Positions 44,571 to 55,295 of a stretch of DNA of 64,000 nucleotides are shown one piece after another. The notes beneath the pieces are model-generated. The model saw nothing but the letters and a program-made list of their open reading frames with translations, had not been told where the DNA came from and did not search any database. Made by a program: the position numbers and the translations under genes. This DNA is from Adenophora triphylla var. japonica (taxonomy: Eukaryota > Streptophyta > Magnoliopsida > Asterales > Campanulaceae): contig JAFEMH010001459.1 of the NCBI GenBank assembly GCA_022495995.1, positions 1 to 64,000 on the forward strand. The letters run 5' to 3'. Every line of letters begins with the position of its first letter. Position 1 is the stretch's first letter.

Positions 44571-44705
44571 CACAAACTAATCAGTAAAAGTAAATGAAAT
44601 GAAATCAGAGAAAGGTACAAGTTCAAACAAGACAAAAATAATGCTACTATCCACTATTCCACTCCGGTCTACTACATTATGAAACTAATTTGTCAAATTA
44701 CTTAC
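44571..44705. other. Intron-like sequence downstream of the ORC5-like exon
   Basis: On the minus strand this follows the GTAAGT donor of the exon at 44706-44916. No acceptor or further exon is recognisable before the palindrome array. Confidence 0.35.
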
Positions 44706-44916
44706 TTCATCTTTCTTTTCCTATCAGAACCACCAGTTGAGTCAAACAAGGAGGCATAAAGGGTAGCCGGGTTTCTTGAAGCAAGAAATGCATAAATAAG
44801 TAGATGCTTTGAGGAAATTGACCTATGAAAGTCTATCTCATCAACAGATTCAGAAATCCCAAACTTTTTCACAGGGCTCTTCCGCTTGGATTTTTCTTTG
44901 CCGCTTGTAACTTTTT
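44706..44916 (-). pseudogene. ORC5: ORC5-like exon, isolated fragment
   Basis: The minus-strand reading gives VTSGKEKSKRKSPVKKFGIS, then ISSKHLLIYAFLASRNPATL and YASLFDSTGGSDRKRKM. From memory of the family this matches a central segment of plant origin recognition complex subunit 5 (S.KYLL.saFLASRNPATLDASLFDSTGG...RKRK). The exon is bounded by an acceptor (TTTTCAATTAACAG, phase 2) and a donor (GAA|GTAAGT) at the point where the RKRK segment ends, so it is a genomic fragment, not a retrocopy. The AAA+ ATPase part and the C terminus are not nearby, so it is a captured or relic exon. Identification rests on recall, not a search. Confidence 0.6.
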
Positions 44917-45460
44917 CTGTTAATTGAAAAACTCATAAAAAATCATCCAACCAACCCAAAAACCAAAACACTAGTTTAATGGAGCTACCTTTACACTCAT
45001 GAACTTTTAATGCCCAATTTTTGTACAAATAAAATTTCCAAAATTCACTTAGTCATTTACTCAAACAGTTGGCGTGCTTGGTAAAAGTGAACTCAAAGGT
45101 AAGAAAAGAATTTCACCACTTACGGCAGGAATTAACGACTGGAGCGAGTGTCCAGAACTTGGTGCAATAGGGGATTTATTGGCAAGTTCAGATTTCTCAG
45201 CATCGATATCAGTACTCTTGTAATACAACAGTCTGTCGCATTACCGGAAGAAGAAATTGGAAAAACAATCAAATGAAAATATGATCAAAGTGGAAGATGA
45301 AAGAAGATCCATCAAAGAGACATATGAAAATGTTGGAAAACTTTTTCTGGCACCGGAGACAGAGAGAGACGGAGAAAGAGACGAATCTGGAGAGAGAGAA
45401 CGTGTGTCTGTTGTTGTGAATGAGGGAGGTGGGAGGAGGTTAGGGTAGTTTCGGTATTTA
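44917..45460 (-). pseudogene. Transcript-like gene fragment upstream of the ORC5-like exon
   Basis: A second exon-like piece on the minus strand (about 45232-45124) reads LLYYKSTDIDAEKSELANKS and PIAPSSGHSLQSLIPA and ends exactly at a GTAAGT donor. Upstream, 45440-45250 is CT-rich like a plant 5' UTR (CTCTCTCTGTCTCC) with an ATG at 45312. I do not recognise the protein. Together with the ORC5-like exon it may be a chimeric captured gene or the 5' end of a decayed one. Confidence 0.4.
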
Positions 45461-45918
45461 GAGATTTTATTTGACGGATCAAAATGGAGGTCAATGGAGG
45501 TGAGGGGTATTCTTGAAATTTCAATCTTAATTGAACTCTCTAATTTGAATTTTGAAATAGCATCTCCTTAAAATGGAAAAACATCTGAACTTGAGGGCCT
45601 CGAGGAAATTTTCCTATCTTTTTTAATTAGTTTGTAGTTGATTTAAGGACTCGCTCCCTTACTAATCAGATACAAACCATTACCTCAGTAATTACAAACA
45701 ACAATTTTGTTATTATTAAACTTTTGCCATTATCACTGTTAACAAAATGTTAGCGGTGATAAAGTATGATATTTCATCTCATAATCAATTGAAAATGAGG
45801 GAAGTGATCCAAAAACTTTATATTGAGCATAAGGCTTGTGTATTTTCGATATATGACACGTGCTTCAACGGTTAGGAGTCTTAAATGTTTCAGTTAACTT
45901 AACGACTCCTTTCACTAA
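45461..45918. other. Non-coding sequence
   Basis: No coding signal. The phrase GAACTTGAGGGCCTCGAGGA near 45589 looks like a transposon terminus, but I find no inverted partner. Confidence 0.4.
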
Positions 45919-46842
45919 GACTACCCACAATGGTTTCATCCCTTTCCCCCATTTCATTCAACACTTTTTACACTTTTTCTCATCCACCTAATATTTCATC
46001 TATCCATTTCATTTAACCCCCTACAAGAACTAACTTAAATTAAATTTCAACTCCTTCCAACTCATCATTCTATACCCCACCACTTTTATTTTATTTATAT
46101 TCTCTGTTTTTGAAAAGTGAGTGTTTTTTTTTGTGTCCAAATCAAATGAAACTTATATCAATTTGTAGGGAAAAAAAATTAAAAAAAAAATTAATTTACT
46201 AGGTAATAATTCAGCCCAAATTGAAAACTAAGTGTTTTTTTTTGTGTCCAAATCAAATGAAACTTATATCAATTTGTAGGGAAAAAAATGATGAACTTTG
46301 GTGAAAAAAAAAAATTAAAAAAAATTAATTTACTAGGTAATAATTCAGCCCAAATTGAAAACTAAGTGTTTTTTTTTTGTGTCCAAATCAAATGAAACTT
46401 ATATCAATTTGTAGGGAAAAAAAATGATGAATTTTGGTGGAAAAAAAATTAAAAAAATTAATTTACTAGGTAATAATTCACCTCAAATTGAAAACTAAGT
46501 GTTTTTTTTTTTTTTTTTTTTTTTTTTTCGTCCAAATCAAATGAAACTTATATCAATTTGTAGGAATAAAAATGATGAATTTTGGTGAAAAAAAATAAAA
46601 AAAAATTAATTTATTAGGTGATAATTAAGCTCAAAGATTTGGGATAATTTTTTTTTTCATAAATCCAATAGCAGTCTTACACGTGGAAATTAAAAAAAAA
46701 GGGGGGGGCAAAAGATGTTTCAACCCGGATGAAATCTTTCATTCACCAATTTCAACTTGCTCCATTTCAACCGGCCATTGTAGAGTTTCAACCGGGATGA
46801 AATGGATTTCATCCCCATTTCATCCCTCCATTGTATTTAGTC
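45919..46842. mobile_element. PIF/Harbinger-like non-autonomous element with TAA duplication
   Basis: The left end GACTACCCACAATGG and the right end (reverse complement GACTAAATACAATGG) are inverted repeats, extended by matching ...TTTCATCCC blocks. TAA flanks both ends (45916-45918, 46843-46845), the 3-bp duplication of the PIF/Harbinger group. The interior holds a tandem repeat instead of genes. Confidence 0.72.
46110..46630. repeat. Minisatellite inside the Harbinger-like element
   Basis: Four copies of a unit starting GTCCAAATCAAATGAAACTT and running through TTTACTAGGTAATAATTCA; unit length varies from about 110 to 150 bp because of poly-A and poly-T tracts, including a T run of more than 25 bp at 46503. 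Confidence 0.85.
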
Positions 46843-46914
46843 TAAACTAAAGAGTAGGTGAGATGAGGACACGAAAGTAAATGCAACATAATCTCGTTCT
46901 TAACGAAATTCACA

Positions 46915-46927
46915 CTTATAAAATAGG
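46915..46927 (+). promoter_or_regulatory. TATA box of the defensin gene
   Basis: CTTATAAAATAGG, about 70 bp before the first and 170 bp before the second copy of the start codon. It lies just outside the Harbinger-like element. Confidence 0.65.
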
Positions 46928-46960
46928 CTAATTCTCACCTAAAAACTCACCCAATTGATA

Positions 46961-47154
46961 GTTTTACAAGGTTAAGATATATTGTAGTGAAAAATGGAGA
47001 AGAGGTCCTTTATCTTCATGATGCTCATGCTCTTTCTTCTCTTTGCTTCTGGTCTCTCCCTAGTTTTACAAGGTTAAGATATATTGTAGTGAAAAATGGA
47101 GAAGAGGTCCTTTATCTTCATGATGCTCATGCTCTTTCTTCTCTTTGCTTCTGG

Positions 47155-47164
<10 letters not shown>
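46961..47164 (+). repeat. 102-bp tandem duplication of the defensin first exon
   Basis: GTTTTACAAGGTTAAGATAT through the end of exon 1 and its splice donor occurs twice with a 102-bp period (starts at 46961 and 47063). Start codons are at 46994 and 47096; donors at 47052 (GTCTCT) and 47154 (GTCACT). The exon 1 coding bases are identical in both. Read through, the first copy gives a 27-codon frame ending at TAA 47075-47077. Confidence 0.93.
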
Positions 47165-47197
<33 letters not shown>

Positions 47198-47466
47198 CAT
47201 GCATGCATACATATCATTTGTACCAAGGCTAAATCATTTTCTTGTGTTTTTGTGAATTTGGTTTTGCAGAAGAGAAGATGATTAGGGCGGAAGCAAAGAT
47301 GTGCCAAGCACCGAGCCCTTCGTTTAGAGGACCATGCCTCATTGACAAGACTTGTGTAGTGCCGTGCGAGCACGATGGTTTTACTGATGGCAAATGTGAA
47401 GGGATCCTACGCCGGTGTATTTGTTATAGGCCTTGTGCTTCTGCTAAAGAAACTATGTTACCGTGA
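47096..47466 (+). CDS. Plant defensin (gamma-thionin family), two exons
   Basis: Exon 1 is 47096-47153 and exon 2 is 47270-47466; the phase-1 intron has GT-AG ends and a (TC)n tract. The product is 84 residues. Residues 1-18 are a hydrophobic secretion signal (MEKRSFIFMMLMLFLLFA). The mature part has eight cysteines in defensin order: KMC, RGPC, DKTC, VVPC, GKC, RRC, CIC and YRPC, giving C-x3-C, G-x-C and C-x-C of the cysteine-stabilised alpha-beta fold. A short tail (ASAKETMLP) follows the last cysteine. Introns within the signal-peptide region are standard for plant defensins. The role is probably extracellular antimicrobial defence, inferred from the family. The upstream ATG at 46994 could encode the same protein by splicing from the first donor. 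A poly(A) signal AATAAA is at 47521. Confidence 0.9.
47158..47193. repeat. (TC)n microsatellite in the defensin intron
   Basis: About 18 TC units starting just after the donor of the second exon 1 copy. Confidence 0.95.
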
Positions 47467-47529
47467 AGATCGGTTAGAGCATTGTTGTAGAACTTGATCA
47501 ATAATTTTGAACAACTATTAAATAAAAAG

Positions 47530-48323
47530 AAAAGATTATTGCACTTTTTTTCGTGTGCTTAGAGCAATGGAAATGTAAAAGTAATCCCAATCGCTCCAAC
47601 ACTATTACGACCTGTCAAACATTTTCTTTCCAATTTTCGACCCACGACTAATATCAATATAATTTTAAGTGGGTCATACAAATATAAAAGTAATCCCAAC
47701 CGTTCAACTTCAAAACCTGGCTCATTTGGCCAATTTCCAACTGCATGGATGAAATTGACGCATGAGCAGTGCCAAATCCTGATTTTCTGAAAATAATTAG
47801 AACCACTCGGCCGTGTACCAAATTAATCTAATGCTGAATCCAGTTTAATAGTCTTCAAGTCAATTACCATAATTTACAAATGTATTACCTATTTCTCAAA
47901 AATGAATTTATTTGATTTTTTTTGGGACAGAGGGAGTACAAGTTTTGTTCTTCCAATTGCAAATCTCAATTCCTTGAGTTGGAATTGCCAAAAACACCAA
48001 AAAATAATTTTAAGGTCTTGACAATGAATTTCAAAATGCAGATTCAACCATCGCACTTGTACAGTAATAAATGGTACTCCTTATACCAAAATGAAGGTCA
48101 AAACTTGTTCTTGATTTAGAAGAAAAATGAACATTTATATTAGGACGGAGGGATACTGGGGTAGTGACAATTGATAAACATTGAGTGGAGTTGGAAGTTG
48201 GAACACAACAAAGTTTCCGATAATATGGATGAAAATAAGTCTTCACTGAAATGTATTACCACTGGAGAAAAAAGAACAAGACAAAGTACCAATAAAATCT
48301 CAAAATTAAAGTGACATCCTCCT
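47530..48323. other. Intergenic sequence between defensin and eS25, with MITE remnants
   Basis: GGACAGAGGGAGTA at 47927 and GGACGGAGGGATA at 48143 are right-end signatures of Stowaway-like MITEs. A matching left end CTCCTTATACC is at 48075. These are small or truncated relics. The eS25 3' UTR must start at 48323 and run leftwards. Confidence 0.5.
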
Positions 48324-48886
48324 CTAAGTATTAGTGGCCCTTGTGTAGATTTGTTGGCTGGCATGAGCAGAAACCATCCTGATGGCACCTCTTGCCATCA
48401 AATCCTTGATTGCCTTCCTAGCCAACGATCCATTGATCTGAAGAAATGACAAAAAAATTAATTACCGATAATCAAATGCGACATTTATTATGCGACAAAG
48501 GGTTATAAATTCATGATATCAATCAAGAGTGAAAGAAATGAGTGTCCGATTGAACTGACAAATAACTAGAATAAGTAACTGAAATCAAGTACAAGGAAGT
48601 ATAGCAAAATATAATTAGAAAAGAATCAGTTGGAGGGGAAAAAAATGTACCCTTAATCTGTCGGACAGGATTGAAGGGGTGATGAGCTTGAACTTTGGTG
48701 CTTCGGAAAGAAGCTTGTCATATGTGGCCTTGTCAAACAACACCATATTGTTCACCTTTTCCTTTTGTTTTCCTTTGCTCCATTTCTGCATAAAAGTTTC
48801 AAGATAGTAACAAATTCCACAAGTTGCAACAAGTAGATGAGTTCAAAATAGCAACACAGAACCTAAAGCATTTGAGAACCCAGTAA

Positions 48887-48921
<35 letters not shown>

Positions 48922-51900
48922 CATATACCATCTTATTTCTTTTTACTAAAGGACAAAATCTTGGACTCCCCTATTAGAGAATAAATATATTTTAAAAGAT
49001 CTATTTCACTATTGGACGCTGTCCTAGGCATTTAGGAAATAGCAATAGATACTATACAATTGAGAGCTCATTATTTCCATCAATCTCAAACTTGAAAAAA
49101 AAACAAAAAAAAGTAGCATGAAAGAGTATGCTGCAAGTGCTTGATTAGGGATACTCCATTCCAAACAACAAAACCACACTTGAATAGTCTTAAATAAGAG
49201 ATATGATAGTTTAGTCGGAGTTGATTATTAGAACAAATATTTGATTCTAGACAAAATGTGAATGTCACATTTGGAGGGTAAAGTTGAAAGATTATGGAGA
49301 TCAAATCATAATCATTGAGAGTGGGCTTTTAAATGGAACTTCCAATGCTGAACGTGGACCCTTGGCAAAAATGAATTCAATATCCTAATGTGCCAAGTAG
49401 GATATCCTGCTAACAAATAAAAATCTCCAATGTGTGGCAAATTTTGCATCTTTTTTATCTCTCCGACCAAAAAAATAAATTATTCTTACAATATTTCCCT
49501 TACACCTCATCATTATACTATTCTACATAAATACAAAGTTTAGTATTTTTCTTTACAGATTGACCCATCTCCTTATGTTTTATTAGATAGTTTGTACTCC
49601 CTTGTCCGATTTATTGGACACATTTCTATTTTTAGTTATTATCCCAATTTCTTTGGCCATTTAGAAAATCAATGCAACTTAATGACATATTTTCCAATTA
49701 TATCCCTACTTAAAGTGACATGTGCTTAAAGAAGGGTATAAACGGAAATGCAAAAATTAAACAAACCATTTATTATGATGTCTTAAACAAGAGATTTTGT
49801 CTTTTGGCCAATATATAAGCGACAGAAGAAGTATTAGAATTGGGAGATTTTTGTAAAATTACTTAATATTAATTGATGTTGCCAAAAATATTTTTGTCTT
49901 TAATTTATGTTATACTACTCCCTATGACCCATTTATATTGGCCGCTAGACAAAATTTCATAGTTTAAGAAAACATAATAATTGCTTTGTTTAATTTTTGC
50001 ATTTCCATTTATCTCCTTCTTTATGTGAGATTTACATTACCAAAATCTAAAAAGAAATATCAAAGGTACTACAAGTAGCGATACAATGGGAAAGTATCTT
50101 ATTAAATTGCATTAATTTTCTAAGTAGCCAAAAAAATTGGGACAACTAAAAAGCGATGAGGCTAATATAAATGTGACTAGGGGGTATGCATTTAGTACTA
50201 ATTTTAGACCATTACACCAAAAATACCACTATTGTTTTACTTTCCATTATGGAATCTGATTAAGAGGTGAATAGTGATATTTTGGTGAAAATAGAAATAG
50301 TGCCTGTTCGACTTAATGCAAGTGAACTAAATGAACTCTATATTTTCGACCATTACACCAATAATACCACTATTCACCTCTCCAATGGATTCCGTAATTT
50401 GCACCAAATACAGTGCAAGAGAAAAATGTTGCACATAATTTGGTGCAATTCGCACAAAATTTGTTGCAATACTATCAATTGGGCAATTTAGCCCTCCAAT
50501 TTTAAGAGGTGCATATTATAAATTAAGTACATTTTAAATTACATGTTTATTATGAATAAAACATGTTATATGCTTTATTTGCTTGAAAATGTTCAAAAAT
50601 ACATTATATTTATTTCTACTTTTAGGCTATAAATAATTATTTGGAATTTTTTCATTTCAATTACATATGTGAATAGTAAATTTGATATTTGATATGTATA
50701 AATTTTTATAGCATACTTATTATCCTAATAACAAAATACTCCCTCCGTCCCACAATAATATATAAACTTTCCATTTTGGGCGTCCCACAATAATATATAA
50801 CTTTCCCAAAATGGAAAGGAATCTTTACTATTCCCTCCACTCATTCTCTCTCCTACATTATTTTAATACTCACATCACCATTATAATTTACTATTCTCTC
50901 CACTCATTCTCTCTCCTATTTTATTTTCACACTCACAACACTTTCAATATAATACTTCCTCCTTAATTCCCGTGCATTGGCAAAAGTCTATAAATATATG
51001 GGACGGAGGGAGTATATTTTAATAATATTATAAACCGTAATAACTTCTATTGAAACTAATCATTTAAAGTAATGAGAGGGTCAATATGTAAGAAAAGTAA
51101 ACTTTGAGTATTGTTTCTTACATTAAGTAGAATAATATAAGATGAGGTGTAGAGGGAATGCTAAGAATAATATTTCTTGTGTTTGATTTATGTTGTGGGT
51201 TGGAGATGAAAAAATTGGTCAGAAATTGAACTATATATCTATAGTAAATTGGACCAGTAGTGTTTCTTGAAGAAGTTTTTCCTTCAATTTATTTTTTCCT
51301 CTTCAGCCAATACCATCAATTTCGACTTCAAAAAGAATATTTTTAGCATCTTTCCCTTGCACCTTATCATTCCACTTCTAATCCTCCATTTCTTCAAAAA
51401 TGCTACTATTACATACTCCAACCCACTTCAATTCTTCCTTAAAAAATGTAGCAGTTTGAAGCAACACTATTCATCTACTTCATTTTTTAAGTAAGAATTG
51501 AAGTGTGTCGGAGGAGGGAATAGTGGCATTTTTTGAAGTGAATGAGGATTTGAAGTGGGTTGGAGTCTTGGAGATGGTGGATAATGCACAAATCTCATTG
51601 ACATTCCCAAAGTGAATATTCAAATTTTCTCTTGATCATGTTGGGTATGAGGGTTATAATTTGCAAATTGTTTTAAAGCATGATCCTTTACAAATAGGAC
51701 TTCTTAGCTTAATGAGAAGAAAAAACAATAACTCCACAAAACTATGCCATCTTGCATCACAATTTCAAACTCTGCAATAAACCCAAGTTAAATAAATTGG
51801 TGATATTCTGCAAAACATCTCTAATGTAACGAATAATAATAATAATGTAAATTCCTTGTAGGAGTAAATTATAATTCTTAATTTAAATTAGTACGAAATA

Positions 51901-53556
51901 CCCTAATTATGAAGTATAGAGTGTGCAAACCCATCACTCAAATCCAAAATTATGGCCACATCCAGGGACGGACCCACTCAATTACGAGTGGGGTCCATCG
52001 CACCCACTGAAATTTCAAAAATAATTATAATAATAATAAAAATTTAAATTTACGTGAGGTTCCGGCTTCCGGTTAAAACAATAAACAAAAGAAAAAGAAA
52101 ACTGTAGAAAAGAGAGAGAGAGAGAAAGAACGGCAAGAGAGAGAACAACATGTCGTCGCCGATATCCATGGCTGCGGAACCGGCGATTGTGAAGTTTGGG
52201 CTCTCGATTTATCGCTCTGATTGATTGATTCTTTCTTACACTCCCACAAAAACGATTTCTCTCATCAAACTCAATTTCTTTGACTGAACATTCAAAAATG
52301 CCAAAAGGTAAGACAAATTATTTTTGATTCAAATTATTTTTATGTTCATTATTTATGATTATACCATCATTACTTTGAATTCGGATATTTTGGAGTGATT
52401 TGGGAATGATATTTTCAAGATTTCACTGTGAAATTACTCCAATTATTTCTAGGGTTTATTTTACACTATTTTCTGAATTTTGATGTTCAATCTTGTGATT
52501 CTAGGGTCAAAAAGAAGGACAAACAAGAGCTAATTTGCAACTGAAATAATCTAATACTCTTCAATTTCTAGAAAAAAAAAGGTAAATCATACTATTGAAA
52601 TTATATTTTCTTTTCAGTATTTCTACTTTATTTTGCTATCTTAGACTCTAGTTTTCATTACTTGAGATTTTATATTTGGTACCATATATTGTATGACTGT
52701 ATGTATAATCTTATTTTTGACTAGTTTATTTTATTATTTTTTGTACGAAATAGCAGTCTTGAAAGTTGAAGCTGTAATAATTGAAGACTTTCATCTTAGT
52801 GTTAAATATTAGATTAAGCACCTCTTTTGTAACTAGTTTTATGGGTGTCTTGTGACTTTTGATGCCTTTTTTGTACAAGTTGAACCCATTATTCATCTAG
52901 CTATTGATATAATTGTTTTCTTTTGATCTTGTAAACACTATGTACATGATGTTCATCTTTTTGGTGCTTATCTATATAAACTATGGTTGATATGTATTTC
53001 TATGTTTCAAATATTATACAATATTGCATTGTTATTACTTATTTTTTGTATATCAGTATCAATTAAGTACTTTTAATTCGTGTAAATATTCAGGCGGTAG
53101 TCGATAGTGTTATACATAATCAATAGAAAGATAGACAACATCAATAACGGCAGATGCGATTTCAAGTATAATTTTGTTAATTTGTTAGCAATTTTTTTTT
53201 TTTTTGCTTATTAAAGACCATGAGTTTGTTACTCTTCAAGTTTTGGCACCCACTATAAAAATTCCTGGGTCTGTCACTGGCCACATCAAAACCAGATGTA
53301 TCAAAAACAATGATAAAAAACACAATTTGAATAATCAATCAATCAATAAACAAAAGAAACAAAGATCGGATTATATGAAACTAACCTTCTTCTTCTGCTT
53401 TCCACCACCAGATTTGGCGGGCTTGGACGACGGTGGGGGTGCCTTCTCCTTCTTCGGCGCCTAATTTCACATCACCGGAGAAAAATAATTTGAATAGAAT
53501 TACAAACAAAAGATAAAACTGGGGAAACGAAATGGGTTTTAATTAGGGTTTACCAT
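48324..53556 (-). CDS. RPS25: 40S ribosomal protein eS25 (four coding exons)
   Basis: Coding exons on the minus strand are 53554-53556 (only the ATG), 53386-53460, 48651-48785 and 48324-48437; all introns are phase 0 with GT-AG ends (93, 4600 and 213 bp). The joined product is exactly 108 residues, the usual plant eS25 length. It begins [20 protein letters not shown], has a lysine-rich segment ([18 protein letters not shown]), then the winged-helix-like core with [37 protein letters not shown] and [20 protein letters not shown], ending TNT. All expected core residues are present and there is no stop or shift, so the gene appears functional. eS25 sits on the head of the small ribosomal subunit. 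The promoter carries site II and telo-box motifs typical of plant ribosomal protein genes. Confidence 0.97.
49598..49831. mobile_element. Diverged Stowaway-like MITE in eS25 intron 2
   Basis: Left CTCCCTTGTCCGATTTATTG; right end read in reverse CTTCTTCTGTCGCTTATATA; TA flanks. TIRs are imperfect, indicating an older copy. Confidence 0.6.
49918..50184. mobile_element. Stowaway-like MITE in eS25 intron 2
   Basis: Left CTCCCTATGACCCATTTATA; right end read in reverse CCCCCTAGTCACATTTATAT; TA flanks. The matching ends run for about 25 bp with few changes. Confidence 0.75.
50739..51012. mobile_element. Stowaway-like MITE in eS25 intron 2
   Basis: Left CTCCCTCCGTCCCACAATAA, right GGGACGGAGGGAG, TA flanks, 274 bp. 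Interior shares the CCACTCATTCTCTCTCCTA phrase of the other copies. Confidence 0.92.
51963..53279. mobile_element. Non-autonomous hAT element with perfect 8-bp target duplication
   Basis: The ends are CAGGGACGGACCCA and, in reverse complement, CAGTGACAGACCCA (12 of 14 match). GCCACATC flanks both sides (51955-51962 and 53280-53287), the 8-bp duplication of hAT transposons. The 1317-bp interior has no transposase. Near the left end (52110-52225) is a GA-rich stretch and a short ATG frame ([20 protein letters not shown]...) that resembles the start of a gene, perhaps captured. Confidence 0.9.
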
Positions 53557-53761
53557 TGAAATTTAGGGTTCTAATGCACGGATAACGGAAACTGCGCTGC
53601 TGCTGCTCCTCCTCGTATACTATATTTCTAGGGTTTTGAGTTTATACAGATTCTATTTAGGCTGTAGTTCATTTTGGGCCGTAAGTAAGGCCCAATATAT
53701 AAATTACCTCATGTTGGGCCACAAATTGGCCCGATGTAATATTCTAGCCCAAATCATCAGC
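53544..53761 (-). promoter_or_regulatory. eS25 promoter: site II elements and telo-boxes
   Basis: Four copies of the site II core TGGGCC/GGCCC lie at 53675-53680, 53689-53694, 53715-53720 and 53728-53732, with a GCCCA at about 53757. Telo-box sequence AAACCCTA (minus strand) occurs at 53629-53636, near the expected transcription start, and again at 53544-53551 just inside intron 1. This pairing is the known hallmark of plant ribosomal protein promoters. Confidence 0.85.
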
Positions 53762-53802
53762 TTCAGTTTTCTTCAAAAACTCTTGATGAAATTAGTTATG
53801 GG

Positions 53803-54975
53803 GCAATTACGAATTGTTCTCTGATCCTAATCCTAATGAAATCAATCAGCTAGGACATGAAATATGGGAATCGACCAACAGGTCCCTTCCTTACATATGG
53901 ACACGCGTGTCCATCGTAAAGATCAGAAAATTAAACCAAACTTTCTTTTTTTTTTTCCCTCAAAACTTTAAAATGAAATATCTTAATATCTAGAAATCAA
54001 AAAAAAAACTGAAACCATTGTTGTGTTCGTATCGTCAATACGAATCAAACTAGTAGCATCAACATATATTCTGGAGTAAATTTGAGAAGTTCAAAATTGT
54101 TACAAGTTCACAATTATTTTTGATAAGTTCACAGTTAGTTTTTACATTTGTTCCAATAACAATTAAGAGAAGTTCACAGTTGTTTTAGCTAAATTCATAA
54201 TTTCTGCATGAAAATGACTATTATTTACTTAATTCACAGATTTTTTTAGTTAAGTTCACAGTTGTTTTAGTTAAGATTACAATTATTTTTAGTCTTTTAT
54301 AGCCTTTATTTTTGCAATTTTATGAGATTATTTGACATATTTGTTATGTTCACTGTTGTTTTTTATTAAGTTCACAGTTGTTTTAGTCCTTTATAGTCTC
54401 TATTTTTGCAATTTTATGAGATTATTTGACATATTTATTATGTTCACATTTGTTTTTACTTAAGTTCACTGTTGTTTTTTTGTTAAGTTCACAGTTGTTT
54501 TAGTCCTTTATGGCCTCTATTTTTGCAATTTTATGAGATTATTTGACATACTTGTTATGTTTACAGTTGTTTTTACTTAAGTTCACTGTTGTTTTTTTGT
54601 TAAGTTCACAATTGTTTTAGTTCTTTATGGCCTCTATTTTTACAATTTTATGAGATTATTTCACATATTTGTTATGTTCACAATTATTTTTACTTAAGTT
54701 AACTGTTGTTTTTTGTTAAGTTCACAGTTGTTTTATTCTTTTATGGCCTCTATTTTTGCAATTTTATGAGATTATTTGACATATTTGTTTTGTTCACAGT
54801 TGTTTTTACTTAAGTTCACAGTTGTTTTTAGTCTTTTATGACTCTATTTTTGTTTTTTTAAGAAAACCTCGAATGATGAATCAAAATTGAAAATATATAT
54901 TCAACTCATGACACTTCCCTTTAAACTCCTTAATTCTATCACCTAAAGCTGAAGCTGGCGCAACAGAAAGAACAA
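53803..54975. repeat. Duplicated segment, copy 1, with about 120-bp minisatellite
   Basis: Starts GGGGCAATTACGAATTG, includes TATGGACACGCGTGTCCATC (a palindrome) and five or six copies of a unit containing TTTGCAATTTTATGAGATTA and GTTCACAGTTGTTTT, and ends CTGGCGCAACAGAAAG. It corresponds to 55296-56415. Confidence 0.88.
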
Positions 54976-55295
54976 AACTTTAAGCTATATAAATACAAAG
55001 CTCGATTAATCAATGAACATTATGAGGTCAACTATAAAATCATCACACAATTTACAACCAAAGTACAGATTGTTACAGCAGTATCCCAAATACAAACCCA
55101 ATCCATAACCCTAGCCCCTTATTCTCTCTTTCGATTTCTCAACACCAACGTTTCTTCTCTCTGGATCTGTGACAAAGCGGCCATTTCCGGTCTTCTCAAA
55201 CTCCGGCAACACTAATCACCTCCGGCCATCTCTCTTGGACTGGACAAACGGAGGAAGAAAAACAGAGTAGAAAGAAACACAAAAACAGAAATGAT
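54976..55295. other. Spacer between the two duplicated segments
   Basis: Contains a pyrimidine-rich, UTR-like stretch (AACCCTAGCCCCTTATTCTC near 55100) and CCGG-rich sequence (CTCCGGCAACACTAATCACC). No ORF. It may be part of the same repeated element. Confidence 0.45.

Larger units (their letters stand above)
48786..53385 (-). other. Intron 2 of eS25, expanded by transposons
   Basis: 4600 bp with a poly-A run (about 48889-48919), three Stowaway-like MITEs (49598-49831, 49918-50184, 50739-51012) and one hAT element (51963-53279). The remaining sequence is AT-rich and shows no other gene. Confidence 0.9.

Noticed and set aside
45589..45625. Possible MULE terminus GAACTTGAGGGCCTCGAGGA
   Set aside because: No inverted partner found between 43000 and 45500, so an element could not be delimited.
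46987..47232. 81-codon frame across the defensin first exon
   Set aside because: It is the wrong frame of a tandem duplication and a TC microsatellite; the spliced defensin frame explains the locus.
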